Assembly (NCBI GenBank): GCA_021325235.1
Contig: JAJPHN010000009.1
Location: 1 to 64,000, forward strand
Reading direction: 5' to 3'
Origin: Terriglobia bacterium
GTDB lineage: Bacteria; Acidobacteriota; Terriglobia; Bryobacterales; Bryobacteraceae
Length of the DNA: 64,000 nucleotides
The translations under genes were made by a program, and so were the position numbers. How positions within the stretch are numbered: position 1 is the first letter of the stretch; every line of letters begins with the position of its first letter. Below are positions 53,147-62,901 of the stretch, piece after piece. The notes below the pieces were generated by a model, which worked only from the letters and a program-made list of their open reading frames with translations, searched no databases and was not told where the DNA came from.

Positions 53147-54547
53147 TCAGTCTTCTTCGCCGCGAAAGACTGGTTCTTTGCCGGCGAGAAGTAGACGTTC
53201 GTCAAGTGCGGCGCGCACCAGCTCCTCTTCCATTTCCGACAGCCCCTTGGCATCTTTCTCGATGCGGCTGAGCAGACCCTTAATGCGGGCTCGCGAGGTA
53301 TCGCCGGGCAAAGTCAGCGCGTAAGCGAAGAGCGCGTCGGAGCGCAGTTCCTCGTTATCGAAAAGCTCGCGCAGTTTCGATAGCTCGCTGCGCACACCGT
53401 AATATCCCACACCCCAGATCGCACCCCGGCGTGTCTCGAGGTCCGCGTCGTCCAGGTGCTTGGCGAAATGATCGCGGAAACCCGGATGCATGGAGCGCCA
53501 CATCGCTTCGAGCGCCTTGGCGCGCGCCTGTGGCTCCTGATACAGCGCCAGAATCGCGTCACGAACCTCGTTGCGATCGGCTTCCGGCGCGAGTCCAATG
53601 AGCAATCCAGCGCGTTCCGTCAGCGGGGTTTCCGGATTGCGAAGCGCGTTGAGCATGGCATCGAGCACCGGCTCGTTTTCCGTGGAATTGATGAGCGATT
53701 GCCAGGCTCGCCCGCGCACCTCGACGTCGGGATCGTGCTGGGCCATGTTCAGGATTCTGCGCTCTTGCTCGCGGCTCAGCTCTTGGTTGAAAAATGAATG
53801 CACAGCAGAGGCGCGCACCGCCGCAACTGGATGACTCAGCAGTTCAACCCGCTCGTCTTCATCGAGCAGATCGACAGGAAGGTCTTCCTTTTCGGGCAGC
53901 AGACGCCAGATGTCGAACGTGTCCGCTTCTTCGGTTGTGCTTGGCGGCCTCGGAGTTTCGAGCGATGCGATCACGGCCTCGATCTCTTTGCGCAGATCGC
54001 CGTCTTCGGAGCCGAGCTCGGCGAGTGCGCTGCGGAGTGCGGGAATAGCCGCAGCATCGCCGTAGTTTTCCAGCAGCAGCGCCGTGTCCGGCAGATCGAA
54101 CGCCAGCCGATCAGTGAGTATTTTCAGAATGCGCTCATCGCGTACACCAAGATTGGCCAGGATGAACGCGACTTCGCCAGAATGGCTCTCGTCCAGTTCG
54201 TTGTAAAGCGCGAGCAAACGTTCGAGCGCCTCTCCGCCGAACGCCACGAGCGTTTCCACAACTTCGTCGGGCAGTTCCGTCGGATCTTCTTTGATGTAGT
54301 CGATCAGGAATGGAATCGAGGTCGGCGTGCGCCAGTGGCGGAAGAGCGCGATCAGCTCGGGCGTGATATCGACCACATCATGGCTGCGATCGCCTTTCGA
54401 GAACGCGAGCGCGGCTGCCTGGGCGTCTTCCGGCCGATCGAGCAGCGCGCGCAAAAAACGGTGGTCCAGGCCGAGATGCCCGTGCGCCGCAGCGTCGAGA
54501 ATCTCGGCCGGAGTGTGTTCGTTCAGTCTTTCGGGATCGAGGAACAA
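53147..54547 (-). CDS. HEAT-repeat protein of the ribosomal operon
   Basis: A 466-residue solenoid with no signal peptide or membrane segment. Repeated helical pairs fill about 60-430 (LPDEVVETLVAFGGEALERLL, AAIPALRSALAELG, VRASAVHSFFNQELSREQER). The C-terminus is acidic (MEEELVRAALDERLL, FRGEED). It is encoded three bases after rplI and is therefore probably translated in the same operon. The role is unknown. A ribosome- or translation-linked scaffold is an inference from place only. Confidence 0.8.
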   Translation of the reverse strand: MFLDPERLNEHTPAEILDAAAHGHLGLDHRFLRALLDRPEDAQAAALAFSKGDRSHDVVDITPELIALFRHWRTPTSIPFLIDYIKEDPTELPDEVVETLVAFGGEALERLLALYNELDESHSGEVAFILANLGVRDERILKILTDRLAFDLPDTALLLENYGDAAAIPALRSALAELGSEDGDLRKEIEAVIASLETPRPPSTTEEADTFDIWRLLPEKEDLPVDLLDEDERVELLSHPVAAVRASAVHSFFNQELSREQERRILNMAQHDPDVEVRGRAWQSLINSTENEPVLDAMLNALRNPETPLTERAGLLIGLAPEADRNEVRDAILALYQEPQARAKALEAMWRSMHPGFRDHFAKHLDDADLETRRGAIWGVGYYGVRSELSKLRELFDNEELRSDALFAYALTLPGDTSRARIKGLLSRIEKDAKGLSEMEEELVRAALDERLLLAGKEPVFRGEED

Positions 54548-54550
54548 GTT

Positions 54551-54997
54551 CTATTGTTCCGGTTCGACGTTTACGGTGATTTCGACCGTCACGTCGCGAT
54601 GCAGCCGAACCGGAACTTTGTGCTCGCCCACCGTGCGAATCGGCTCATCGAGCTGAATCTTGCGTCGCTCAATGTGGAACTTCTGCGCTTCGAGCGCGTC
54701 GGCGATGTCCTTCGCCGTCACCGACCCGAACAGATGATTGTTCTCGCCGACACGATGACGCAGCGTCACCGTGACGTTCTGCATGAGCTGCGCCAGGCTT
54801 TCGGCGTCGCCCTTGACCTTGGCCTCGCGCCGAACATAGGCTTCGCGCTCCTGCTCGACGATTTTCTTGTTCGCTTCGGTTGCAGGAACCGCCAGCCGTT
54901 TGGGCAGTAGGTAGTTGCGCGCATAACCGTCGGCGACTTTCACCACCGAGCCGCGCGTGCCGACCTTTTCGACGTCTTCTCTGAGAATGATTTCCAT
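54551..54997 (-). CDS. rplI: 50S ribosomal protein L9
   Basis: A 148-residue protein with the normal L9 layout: N-terminal rRNA-binding domain (KVADGYARNYLLPKRLAVPA) and a long helix to the C-domain (FGSVTAKDIADALE). GAGGAAATCGCC precedes the ATG. It lies 15 bases after rpsR in the conserved rpsF-rpsR-rplI order. Confidence 0.98.
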   Translation of the reverse strand: MEIILREDVEKVGTRGSVVKVADGYARNYLLPKRLAVPATEANKKIVEQEREAYVRREAKVKGDAESLAQLMQNVTVTLRHRVGENNHLFGSVTAKDIADALEAQKFHIERRKIQLDEPIRTVGEHKVPVRLHRDVTVEITVNVEPEQ

Positions 54998-55012
54998 GGC
55001 GATTTCCTCGAC

Positions 55013-55315
55013 TTACATGCGCGATGCAAACGGCAGCAACGCGATGTTGCGCGCCTGCTTGATTGCTTCGCTCAGCCGCTTTTGGTGCGGTGTGCAGACA
55101 CCGGAGATGCGCCGCGGCGTGATTTTGCCGCGCTCGGAAATAAACGATGAGAGCAGCCGCGTGTCTTTGTAGTTGATGTCGTCGATCTTGTCGACGCAGA
55201 ACCGGCACACTTTCTTGCGCCGGAAGTATTGTTTCTTGCCGGTGGCAATGGCTTTATCGCCGCCCGTGGGGCGCTGCGATGCCGCGATCGGACGTCCGCC
55301 TCGTTGTTCTGGCAT
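55013..55315 (-). CDS. rpsR: 30S ribosomal protein S18
   Basis: A 100-residue protein with the S18 core FRRKKVCRFC (about 31-40), including a CxxC that, with Cys71, suggests the zinc-binding (C+) form. Length is slightly above the usual 75-80 because of an N-terminal extension. It is between rpsF and rplI. Confidence 0.97.
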   Translation of the reverse strand: MPEQRGGRPIAASQRPTGGDKAIATGKKQYFRRKKVCRFCVDKIDDINYKDTRLLSSFISERGKITPRRISGVCTPHQKRLSEAIKQARNIALLPFASRM

Positions 55316-55324
55316 AGATTCTCC

Positions 55325-55825
55325 TTATTCGGCTCCCTTCGTTTCCGGCGCCGGAGCACCGGGCGCGGCCGTTGCCGGAGCAGCGGGTCCAGCATTGCCG
55401 GCCGGAGCACCCGGAACCGGGGCAGGGGCTTCCTGCGGCAGTAACGGCGAAGCAGCCACTGCGGGACTCGGCGGCGCTGGCGGTTTCCGCGCGGCCCGCT
55501 TCTCTCTTGCCTTGCGGCGCTTCTCGATGCGTTTCAGCTTCTCATCGATGCGCACCGTCAAAAATTTCAGCACCAGATCCGATACGCGCAGCCGGCGCTC
55601 GATCTCTTTCACCACATCGGCGCCCGCTTTGAACTCGAGCAGGATGTACTGCCCTTCCTCGTTCTTCGCGACGCGGTAGGCGAGCTTGCGCACGCCCCAT
55701 TTTTCCGTCTTATCGAGCGAGCCACCAGACTTGGTGATCACACCCTTCAACTGTTCGACCAGCGGATCCACTTCTTCATCGGTGGCATCCGGCCGAACGA
55801 TAAACAACTCTTCGTAAATTCTCAT
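55325..55825 (-). CDS. rpsF: 30S ribosomal protein S6 with long Pro/Ala tail
   Basis: A 166-residue S6. Residues 1-100 form the ferredoxin-like core. From about residue 105 the protein continues as a basic region ([14 protein letters not shown]) and then a low-complexity Pro/Ala tail to residue 166, about 60 residues longer than typical S6. The ATG overlaps the pth stop by four bases. The tail could be disordered or, as in E. coli, subject to modification, but no such evidence is in the sequence. Confidence 0.96.
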   Translation of the reverse strand: MRIYEELFIVRPDATDEEVDPLVEQLKGVITKSGGSLDKTEKWGVRKLAYRVAKNEEGQYILLEFKAGADVVKEIERRLRVSDLVLKFLTVRIDEKLKRIEKRRKAREKRAARKPPAPPSPAVAASPLLPQEAPAPVPGAPAGNAGPAAPATAAPGAPAPETKGAE

Positions 55826-56430
55826 TCGTCCTCGTTTTGTAAGCCTCGAGCGCGGCGATTGAACTTCGCCATGGCCTTCTCGGCGCCTTCAGCAAGGATG
55901 GATTCCACCGCGTCGGCGGTATACGACACGAGCTCCTCCACCTCATCTCTCCATTCTCGCGCCCAGGGCGCCAGAACATATTCAGCCGCATCGATTTCGC
56001 GATTCGGATGTATACCGACCCGAACCCGCGTAAAGACGTCCGTCTTCAATGCGCCCATAATCGACTTGACACCGTTGTGTCCAGCCGCCGAGCCGTTCTT
56101 CTTGATCCGCACTGCGGAGAGCGGAAGATCGAGCTCGTCATAAACCACGATCAGATCGCGGTTCGTCAGGTTACGATAGGCCAGCAATGGCCCGATCGCG
56201 TTGCCTGACAGATTCATAAACGTCTGCGGTTTGGCGAGCACGACCGGCCTAGAGCCGATCCGCCCGCTGCCCGTCAGAGCGGAGAACTCTCTGCGAGTGA
56301 CTGCTATCGAGTGGCGCTTTGCAAGCTCATCGACCACCAGAAACCCGACATTGTGAGGCGTACCCGTATAGCGCTCGCCCGGATTGCCCAGACCGGCGAT
56401 ACAGCAGGCGCGCCCCGATATTTCCTCCAC
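55822..56430 (-). CDS. pth: Peptidyl-tRNA hydrolase
   Basis: This 202-residue esterase recycles peptidyl-tRNA by cleaving the ester link between peptide and tRNA. The motifs are GLGNPGERY with catalytic His26 (PHNVGF), FMNLSG and DELDLP, all conserved. It is coupled to rpsF and preceded by rplY, with 15 bases between. Confidence 0.97.
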   Translation of the reverse strand: MEEISGRACCIAGLGNPGERYTGTPHNVGFLVVDELAKRHSIAVTRREFSALTGSGRIGSRPVVLAKPQTFMNLSGNAIGPLLAYRNLTNRDLIVVYDELDLPLSAVRIKKNGSAAGHNGVKSIMGALKTDVFTRVRVGIHPNREIDAAEYVLAPWAREWRDEVEELVSYTADAVESILAEGAEKAMAKFNRRARGLQNEDE

Positions 56431-56445
56431 CGAGCGAGCGCAGCC

Positions 56446-57120
56446 TTACTTCTTCTTGGCGGGCTCGGCGCCTTCTTCTTCCTTCTTGCCCTTCTTGATC
56501 ACTTCGGGCTCGGAAGCGGGCGTAGCGGCTCCAGTTTCTGCGGCTGCGGGCGTCTCTTCGGCCTTGATCGAAACCACGTGCGTGATCACCGCGTCGGGCA
56601 CGGTCACCAGCTTCATCGAACCCTGCATCGGAATATCAGCGGCGCGGATGCTCTGCCCGATCATCAATTCCGAAACATTGACCACGAACTGTTCCGGAAT
56701 ATCGTCGGGCAGGCATTCGATTTCCAGTTCGCGCGTTACCACGTCCTGAATGCCGCCCTGCAGCTTGACACCCTTCGGATCGCCCTGGGTGACGATCGGC
56801 ACCTTGACCGTGATGCGCTTGGTCAGATCGATGCGCTTCAGATCGACATGCAGCAGCGTGTCCTTGATCGGATCGTACTGCCAGTCGATGATCATGACCG
56901 GCGTCGTGCTTCCGTTGCTGCCCAGGTTGAAAATCGTGTTGTGACCCGTTTTGCTGCTCAGGATTTTCGTGAGCTGCTTCGGATCGACCGCCACCGGAGT
57001 TGCGCCGTCCGCGCCTCCATAAACCACTGCGGGCAAAGAGCCCTTCGCGCGCAGCCGCCGTGCTTCATTCTTTCCGCGCGAATCTCTCGGCTCCGCGGTA
57101 ACCGTTATATCTCTTCTCAT
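56446..57120 (-). CDS. rplY: 50S ribosomal protein L25/CTC
   Basis: A 224-residue general-stress-type L25 with the two-domain CTC layout: 5S-RNA-binding beta-barrel (about 1-90) and a C-terminal beta domain (about 95-180). The last 40 residues are low-complexity Ala/Glu/Lys (AAAETGAATPASEPE and KKEEEGAEPAKKK). It lies 93 bases after prs. Confidence 0.96.
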   Translation of the reverse strand: MRRDITVTAEPRDSRGKNEARRLRAKGSLPAVVYGGADGATPVAVDPKQLTKILSSKTGHNTIFNLGSNGSTTPVMIIDWQYDPIKDTLLHVDLKRIDLTKRITVKVPIVTQGDPKGVKLQGGIQDVVTRELEIECLPDDIPEQFVVNVSELMIGQSIRAADIPMQGSMKLVTVPDAVITHVVSIKAEETPAAAETGAATPASEPEVIKKGKKEEEGAEPAKKK

Positions 57121-57213
57121 CCTCTTCCCTTCTCTGCCGGACGGCGGCGCTCATGAATTTGCGCTCCGGACCCGGCTTGAAGAACCCGCTCGTCAGACCG
57201 GGCTGTTCACTTG

Positions 57214-58182
57214 CTATATAAACAACGTACTGACCGATCCACCTTCATGGATCGACTGGATCGCTCTTGCCAACAACGAACCTACCGACAGCACCTTAAT
57301 CTTCGTGCATGCCGCCCCTTGCTCACTCAACGGAATCGAGTTGGTCACAACCAGCTCCTGCAATTCCGAATTCGTAATTCTCTCCACCGCCGGCCCCGAT
57401 AGCACCGCGTGTGTCGCACAGGCCGTCACGCTTTTGGCACCCTGTGCGAGCAGCGCTTCCACACCTTTCACCAGCGTCCCTGCGGTATCCACCAGATCGT
57501 CTACCATCAGGCAATGCTTCCCGCGCACCTCGCCGATGATATTCATCACTTCCGCAACGTTCGCATCCGTCCTGCGCTTATCGATAATCGCCAGCGGCGC
57601 TCGCAGGTTCTTGGCAAACGATCGCGCGCGCTCCACACCGCCCGCATCTGGCGAAACAATGATCAGATCGCTGTCGAACCGTTCGCGGAAGTACTCGACC
57701 ATCACCGGCGCAGAAAACAGATGATCCACCGGGATATCGAAAAAGCCCTGAATCTGAGCGGCGTGCAGATCCAGCGCCAGCACCCGGCTCGCTCCGGCCC
57801 GCTCAATCAGGCTTGCCACCAGCTTCGCCGAGATCGGCATGCGCGGACGGTCCTTACGATCCTGCCGCGCGTATCCATAGTAGGGTAGCACCGGCGTGAT
57901 GCGTTCCGCGCTCGCCCGCTTCAAGGCGTCGATGATCAGCAGCAGCTCCATTAAGTGGTGATCCACCGGCGTACAGGTCGGCTGCACCACGAAGACATCG
58001 GCACCCCGCACGTTCTCCTGAATCTGCAGATGCGTTTCGCCATCGGCAAAGCGCTTGATCATGATGTTGCCCACCGGGCAATCCAGCGCTTCGCAGATCT
58101 CCGCAGTCAGCGCCGGATTCGCCGTCCCGCTGAACACTTTGAAGTCCGTGAAAAGAGCGCGCGCGGGTTTAGGAGCCGACAT
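57214..58182 (-). CDS. prs: Ribose-phosphate pyrophosphokinase
   Basis: This 322-residue enzyme makes PRPP from ribose-5-phosphate and ATP, feeding purine, pyrimidine, His, Trp and NAD synthesis. The PRPP loop is MVDDLVDTAGTL (243-254 region). Typical ATP-site residues lie in YYGYARQDRKDRPR and in LDLHAAQIQGFF. The N-terminal ten residues are extra. It supplies PRPP also to the apt product encoded two genes upstream in the same operon. Confidence 0.98.
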   Translation of the reverse strand: MSAPKPARALFTDFKVFSGTANPALTAEICEALDCPVGNIMIKRFADGETHLQIQENVRGADVFVVQPTCTPVDHHLMELLLIIDALKRASAERITPVLPYYGYARQDRKDRPRMPISAKLVASLIERAGASRVLALDLHAAQIQGFFDIPVDHLFSAPVMVEYFRERFDSDLIIVSPDAGGVERARSFAKNLRAPLAIIDKRRTDANVAEVMNIIGEVRGKHCLMVDDLVDTAGTLVKGVEALLAQGAKSVTACATHAVLSGPAVERITNSELQELVVTNSIPLSEQGAACTKIKVLSVGSLLARAIQSIHEGGSVSTLFI

Positions 58183-58223
58183 TCTCTCTCTGCTGTTTCA
58201 ATCCAATCGCCATACTCAAAGAT

Positions 58224-59156
58224 CTACGCAAAGCAGCTCGCGGCCGCCGCTGATCCCAGCGCGCGACGCCAGCGGTTGCGGTACTGCCGCCGGCTCACAA
58301 ATTTGACCGCATGCACCGTATTCTGCGGAAACGAAGCTAGCGCCCGAGTGCGCGCCGCGTCGTCCGCAAAATTCGCCCAAATGGCCGATCCGCTGCCGGT
58401 CATGAGCGCCGGTTTCGCTCCCGCTTTGTTTAACTTACGCACGACTTTCTCAAGCTCCGGATGAACCCGGAAAACCGGTCCTTCGAAATCGTTTTTCAGC
58501 GGAATTTGCGCCAGCGCGGACCCGGATAAATTCCAGATTACACGTTGAAACTCTCTCAGCATAGGAGACTCAGCTTCCGAAGTCAATGGACCTGCCGTTT
58601 CGCGCGCTAACAACCGGTACGCTTCCCCCGTAGAGACGTGCACACCGGACGCGACTACCAGTACGGAGCCGGCCTTCGCATCGGGCAGCGGATACAACTC
58701 CGTGCCCCGGCCAAAGCCGAGCGCGGTACCACCATACAGAAAGAAAGGAACGTCGGAGCCGAGCATTTCGCCCATCGCAACCAGTTCCTCGATCGGCAAG
58801 CGGCGCCCGGCGAGCGCAGGCAGCGCGATCAGCACCGAGGCGGCATTGCTCGATCCGCCACCCAGGCCTGCGCCCATGGGAATGCGCTTTTCGAGTGCGA
58901 AACGAACTCGCGCTTTGAACTTCAGCCGGTCCAGCACAAGCCGCGCGGCACGGACCACCAGATTGTCCGCGATCTCAACTGAACTTGCGAGCTCAATTTC
59001 CGTGCGGCGCGCGGGCTCGAGCTCAATGCTCAGTTTGTCGCTCAGGCTGATCGTTTGAAAAATCGTGCGCAGCTCATGAAAGCCGTCCGCGCGCTTATGC
59101 AAAACGCGCAGATCGAGATTGAGCTTCGCAAGCGACGGTACGCCGACTCTGGTCAC
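58224..59156 (-). CDS. ispE: 4-diphosphocytidyl-2-C-methyl-D-erythritol kinase
   Basis: A GHMP kinase of the MEP isoprenoid pathway with 310 residues. The Gly-rich ATP motif is PMGAGLGGGSSNAAS, the N-terminal AKLNLDLRV fits the substrate side, and the C-terminal motif is PALMTGSGSAIWA. It follows apt by three bases. Its presence shows the non-mevalonate route is used. The last 25 residues are Arg/Ala-rich and unlike typical IspE. Confidence 0.97.
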   Translation of the reverse strand: MTRVGVPSLAKLNLDLRVLHKRADGFHELRTIFQTISLSDKLSIELEPARRTEIELASSVEIADNLVVRAARLVLDRLKFKARVRFALEKRIPMGAGLGGGSSNAASVLIALPALAGRRLPIEELVAMGEMLGSDVPFFLYGGTALGFGRGTELYPLPDAKAGSVLVVASGVHVSTGEAYRLLARETAGPLTSEAESPMLREFQRVIWNLSGSALAQIPLKNDFEGPVFRVHPELEKVVRKLNKAGAKPALMTGSGSAIWANFADDAARTRALASFPQNTVHAVKFVSRRQYRNRWRRALGSAAAASCFA

Positions 59157-59159
59157 CCG

Positions 59160-59708
59160 CTAGTACTGGAGCAGCGAAAACACGTCGTAGCGCGCCAGCT
59201 TCTCGCGGCCTTTCAGAAACCCAAGCTCGATAACAAAGCCGAGGCCCACCACTCTGCCTTCGAGCATTTCCACCAGCCCCGCCACCGCCGAAGATGTGCC
59301 GCCCGTGGCGAGTACGTCGTCGATGATGAGCACATTCTGGCCGCGCGCAATCGCGTCCGCATGAATCTCGAGCTGATCGGTGCCGTACTCAAGCTGGTAT
59401 TCGATACTGCGAACAGTATGCGGCAGCTTCTTTGGTTTTCTTACCGGAACGAAGCCGGCCCCCAGCGCCAGCGCCATCGCAGGAGCGAAGAAATAGCCAC
59501 GCGCTTCGATGCCTATGACAACATCGACCGGCGTCTTGCGATAGTGCTCGCTCAGCGCGTCCACGGTTTCACGAAAGCCATTGCGGTCCTTGAGCAGTGT
59601 CGTGATGTCGTAGAAGTTGATGCCCGGTTTGGGGAAATCCGGAACTTCGCGGATCAGTGCTTTCAGGCTCTCCTGCGTGGGAGCGGGCGTCGTTGCATTT
59701 ACGGGCAC
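59160..59708 (-). CDS. apt: Adenine phosphoribosyltransferase
   Basis: A 182-residue purine salvage enzyme making AMP from adenine and PRPP. The PRPP-binding loop is [13 protein letters not shown], and the early motif is [16 protein letters not shown]. The GTG at 59708 fits the family N-terminus. The upstream open frame would run into the recQ start region. No Shine-Dalgarno is present. GTAACG, 17 bases and TAAAAT lie upstream with the -10 seven bases before the GTG, a leaderless layout. It is divergent from recQ. Confidence 0.95.
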   Translation of the reverse strand: MPVNATTPAPTQESLKALIREVPDFPKPGINFYDITTLLKDRNGFRETVDALSEHYRKTPVDVVIGIEARGYFFAPAMALALGAGFVPVRKPKKLPHTVRSIEYQLEYGTDQLEIHADAIARGQNVLIIDDVLATGGTSSAVAGLVEMLEGRVVGLGFVIELGFLKGREKLARYDVFSLLQY

Positions 59709-59763
59709 GAACTGAATTTTAACAAGACTGCGCCGCTTCGTTACTCTGGAGTGCAGAAGCCCC

Positions 59764-61812
59764 GTGCCCTCCTCCCTTCCCGCCGAAGCTCTCACCCGCA
59801 TCCTGAGCGAAACTTTTGGCTTCGCGGAATTTCGCGCTGGCCAGGATGCCGTTTGCAGCGCCGTCTGCACCGGGCGCGACGCTCTGGTTGTGATGCCAAC
59901 CGGCTCCGGCAAGTCGCTTTGCTACCAGCTGCCCGCCATCGCTCTTGGCGGGACCGCGCTTGTGATCAGCCCCCTGATCGCGCTCATGGAAGATCAGGTG
60001 GCGAAACTGCGCGAGCGTGGCTTGCATGCCGAGCGTATCCATTCAGGGCGGCCTCGGGAAGCTTCGCGCGCCGCGGCCATGGACTATCGCGACGGAAAGT
60101 TACAGTTTCTGTTCCTCGCGCCCGAGCGATTCTCGGTGCCGGGCGTAACGGCCTTTCTCGCGCGCCGCAAACCCTGCCTCGTCGCCATCGATGAGGCCCA
60201 CTGCATATCGCAATGGGGCCACGATTTCCGGCCTGACTACCGCATGCTAAGTCAGCATCTGCCCGCGTTTCGCCCCGCACCCGTGATCGCCTTGACCGCA
60301 ACCGCGACGCGTGTCGTCCAAAGCGATATCGTCCAACAGCTGGCGCTCGAAAATCCGCTGCGCTCCATCCAGGGCTTCCGCCGCAAGAACATTGCCATTG
60401 AAGTGGTCGAAATTCCGCCGGCCGCCCGCCGCGATTCGGTGCTCGAAATTCTGCGCAGTGCAGACCGTCGGCCCGCAATCATCTACGTGCCCACCCGCAA
60501 TGATGCCGAAGAACTCGCCGTCGATCTGAACCGGCACTTTCGCGCCGATGCCTACCACGCCGGATTGAACGCCGACCATCGCCAGCGCGTCCAGCGCGAG
60601 TTCCTGTCGGGCGAGCGCGAGGTGATCGTGGCAACGATTGCCTTTGGCATGGGCATCGACAAGCCCGATGTGCGCACCGTGATCCATACCGCGCTGCCGG
60701 GCAGCACCGAAGCGTACTATCAGGAGATCGGACGCGCCGGCCGCGATGGACTCCCGAGCCGCGCCATCCTGATGCACTCCTACGCCGATCGCCACCGGCA
60801 CGATTTCTTCTTCGACCGCGATTACCCCGAGCCCGACGTGGTCGCCGAAATCTTTAACGCACTCCGGCGAGATCGCGCCATTTCCAAAGAGCAGTTACAG
60901 AAGCAGTCGCGGCTCGATCCGGCCATCTTCGATACCGCTCTCGAAAAACTCTGGATCCATGGCGGCGCGATCATTGATCCCGAAGAGAATGTCCAGCGCG
61001 GCACGGCCGAATGGCGCGATTCCTACATCGGACAGAGCCGCCAGCGCGCCGTACAACTCGAGCAGATGCTGCGTTATGCTGCGGCCGATCAGTGCCGCAT
61101 GTCTGCGCTGGTGCGCTATTTCGGCGACCATACGGATGCCCAGACGCACTGCGGCAACTGCGATTTCTGCGCACCCCAAACCTGCGTCGCGCAACAGTTC
61201 CGCGCCGCCAGCATTCGCGAAGAGAAGACCGCGCATCGAGTCTTGAAGGCTCTCCAGGGCGGCCTGGCGCGATCTTCCGGTAAGTTGCACGCTGAACTTT
61301 GTCCGCACGGCGAACTCGATCGTGATCCGTTCGAAGAGCTGCTGGGAGCCATGGCGCGCGCCGGTTTGATCTTCCTGCGCGAGGCGGTTTTCGAAAAGGA
61401 CGGCAAGCAGATTCCGTATCGCACAGCGCAATTGACGCGCGAAGGCGAAATACTCGAACCCGATGAACCGCTCGCGCTTGAATTGCGGGAGAAACCGGAG
61501 CGCCACGCCGGGAAGAAACGGGCATATGCGCCGCGTGCCGAGACAAAGCCGAACGAGATCGACGCCGCCGATCAGCCGTTGTTCGACGCACTGCGCGCCT
61601 GGCGATTAGCGGAGGCGAAGGCCAAAAACCTACCCGCATTTCGAATCGCAAGCGATGCCTTGCTGCGCAGCCTGACGGAGGATCGACCGTTGAGTGAAGA
61701 CGATCTGCTTATGATCCGGGGCGCCGGCCCCGGGTTTGTGAAGCACTACGGAAACGCGATTTTGAAGGTCATCGCCTCCTACGAAACGGCTCGAGTTTCT
61801 GAAAATCCCTAA
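59764..61812 (+). CDS. recQ: ATP-dependent DNA helicase RecQ
   Basis: A 682-residue 3'-5' helicase. Walker A is MPTGSGKS (44-51) and the DEAH box is seen as [13 protein letters not shown]. The RecQ zinc cysteines lie at [12 protein letters not shown] to CGNCDFC, then comes the winged helix, and at about 590-670 an HRDC domain ([17 protein letters not shown]). The start is a GTG with GGAG 12 bases upstream, a weak site. Its stop overlaps the convergent exported gene by four bases. Confidence 0.98.
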   Translation: MPSSLPAEALTRILSETFGFAEFRAGQDAVCSAVCTGRDALVVMPTGSGKSLCYQLPAIALGGTALVISPLIALMEDQVAKLRERGLHAERIHSGRPREASRAAAMDYRDGKLQFLFLAPERFSVPGVTAFLARRKPCLVAIDEAHCISQWGHDFRPDYRMLSQHLPAFRPAPVIALTATATRVVQSDIVQQLALENPLRSIQGFRRKNIAIEVVEIPPAARRDSVLEILRSADRRPAIIYVPTRNDAEELAVDLNRHFRADAYHAGLNADHRQRVQREFLSGEREVIVATIAFGMGIDKPDVRTVIHTALPGSTEAYYQEIGRAGRDGLPSRAILMHSYADRHRHDFFFDRDYPEPDVVAEIFNALRRDRAISKEQLQKQSRLDPAIFDTALEKLWIHGGAIIDPEENVQRGTAEWRDSYIGQSRQRAVQLEQMLRYAAADQCRMSALVRYFGDHTDAQTHCGNCDFCAPQTCVAQQFRAASIREEKTAHRVLKALQGGLARSSGKLHAELCPHGELDRDPFEELLGAMARAGLIFLREAVFEKDGKQIPYRTAQLTREGEILEPDEPLALELREKPERHAGKKRAYAPRAETKPNEIDAADQPLFDALRAWRLAEAKAKNLPAFRIASDALLRSLTEDRPLSEDDLLMIRGAGPGFVKHYGNAILKVIASYETARVSENP

Positions 61813-62702
61813 CGCCTCGCTTTGATCGGATGACCCGGTTCGGGTACGAAATACGAAGTAACCGGAGCAACCGGTTCGATCCCATTCATATCTGGATTGT
61901 TCGCGGCAGGATGAACGCTCGATCCATCGAATACAAAGCGAAACACAAGCGCTTTGGTTGCAATCACTGGTTTGAAATCCTCAGAATCCGGTTTCGAATT
62001 CAGATTGCAATCCTCTTCCAGGACCTTCTGCGGAAGTACCGCTTTCCCGGCCCGAACGTTCACGCCAATCTCGACCCTCGCCGGCTGCGATTTCGTCGAG
62101 AAACTCACGCGCTCGATGTAGCCAGTGCTCGCGTAACCGTCCGTCATCACGGCGCAACTGTCCAGGCTGTCGGGCACGCTAAAGAATATCTGAGCAGCCC
62201 GTAGCGTTGACGCGTCAGGACCGTTCAAATCGAGTAAATACAGAAACTGGTCTTCGATCCCCTGGTGCCCGTCGCTCGATTCGCAAATCAACATATCGCG
62301 GCCATCCGTCGCCTTCAACTTTTTGCAATCTGTTGCGATGTAACCGGGCCGATACCAAACCTGCTGATAGCCATTCCCTTCATCGCGCAACAGAAATGCC
62401 CCGCCAGATCCGGCCGCATGCGGCTCGCATCCGACCGTACTGAGCAGCACTTCATTTTCTTTGGGAGCGGTAAAATGCCCCATCGTGACCGCGGCGAGGC
62501 GCCATCCTCTGCGATCATCTGGAAAACCCGAGTCAGACGGACAAGCAGCGCATGTTTGCGCGTCCTTCACAGGACCAGGACACGCGATCTGCATCAATCG
62601 GGCTAATTCGCGAATAGAGAGCTTCGCCGCATCGGACGGAACGGATTGCGCGCATGCCGGAACAGCACCGAGCAGCAGCAGCAATTTCGCCCGGCTTAAC
62701 AC
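61809..62702 (-). CDS. Exported Cys-containing protein, unknown function
   Basis: A 297-residue protein from GTG 62702, which gives a signal peptide (LLLLLGAVPACAQ). Paired Cys residues (ACPGP, CAAC, GCEP, DCKK, ICES, SCAV) suggest disulphides in the periplasm. The overall pattern is beta-rich with a conserved-looking YLLDLNG segment, but I do not recognise the family. No strong ribosome site. It lies 16 bases after a small gene, so cotranslation is likely. Confidence 0.7.
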   Translation of the reverse strand: MLSRAKLLLLLGAVPACAQSVPSDAAKLSIRELARLMQIACPGPVKDAQTCAACPSDSGFPDDRRGWRLAAVTMGHFTAPKENEVLLSTVGCEPHAAGSGGAFLLRDEGNGYQQVWYRPGYIATDCKKLKATDGRDMLICESSDGHQGIEDQFLYLLDLNGPDASTLRAAQIFFSVPDSLDSCAVMTDGYASTGYIERVSFSTKSQPARVEIGVNVRAGKAVLPQKVLEEDCNLNSKPDSEDFKPVIATKALVFRFVFDGSSVHPAANNPDMNGIEPVAPVTSYFVPEPGHPIKARR

Positions 62703-62718
62703 CGCTGCCCGGTGCAAT

Positions 62719-62901
62719 TCACTTTGACTCCGCTTCCGGCCTCGCGTTCTTCTTCCGATGCCGGAAAAACTGCAAGGCAAACGGCACTTCATCCGGATAC
62801 ATGGCGCACCACGCCACGATCCGCTCCAGCTTCGCAATATCGTCCTGAATCGTGCTGATCTCCATCAACTCGGCTTCGACTACCTGTTCATCTCGCTGCA
62901 T
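62719..62901 (-). CDS. Small hydrophilic protein, unknown function
   Basis: A 60-residue protein with AAGGTG ten bases before ATG 62901. It is mostly one helix (VEAELMEISTIQDDIAKLER) with an aromatic turn (CAMYPDEVPFALQFF) and a basic tail. It overlaps the preceding D-aminoacylase end by 14 bases. The unbiased composition and intact site make it likely real, but it could be a chance frame. Confidence 0.5.
   Translation of the reverse strand: MQRDEQVVEAELMEISTIQDDIAKLERIVAWCAMYPDEVPFALQFFRHRKKNARPEAESK

Noticed and set aside
57121-57213. 93-base gap between rplY and prs considered for tRNA or RNA leader
   Set aside because: No cloverleaf and no conserved leader. Only a purine-rich ribosome site near rplY was seen.
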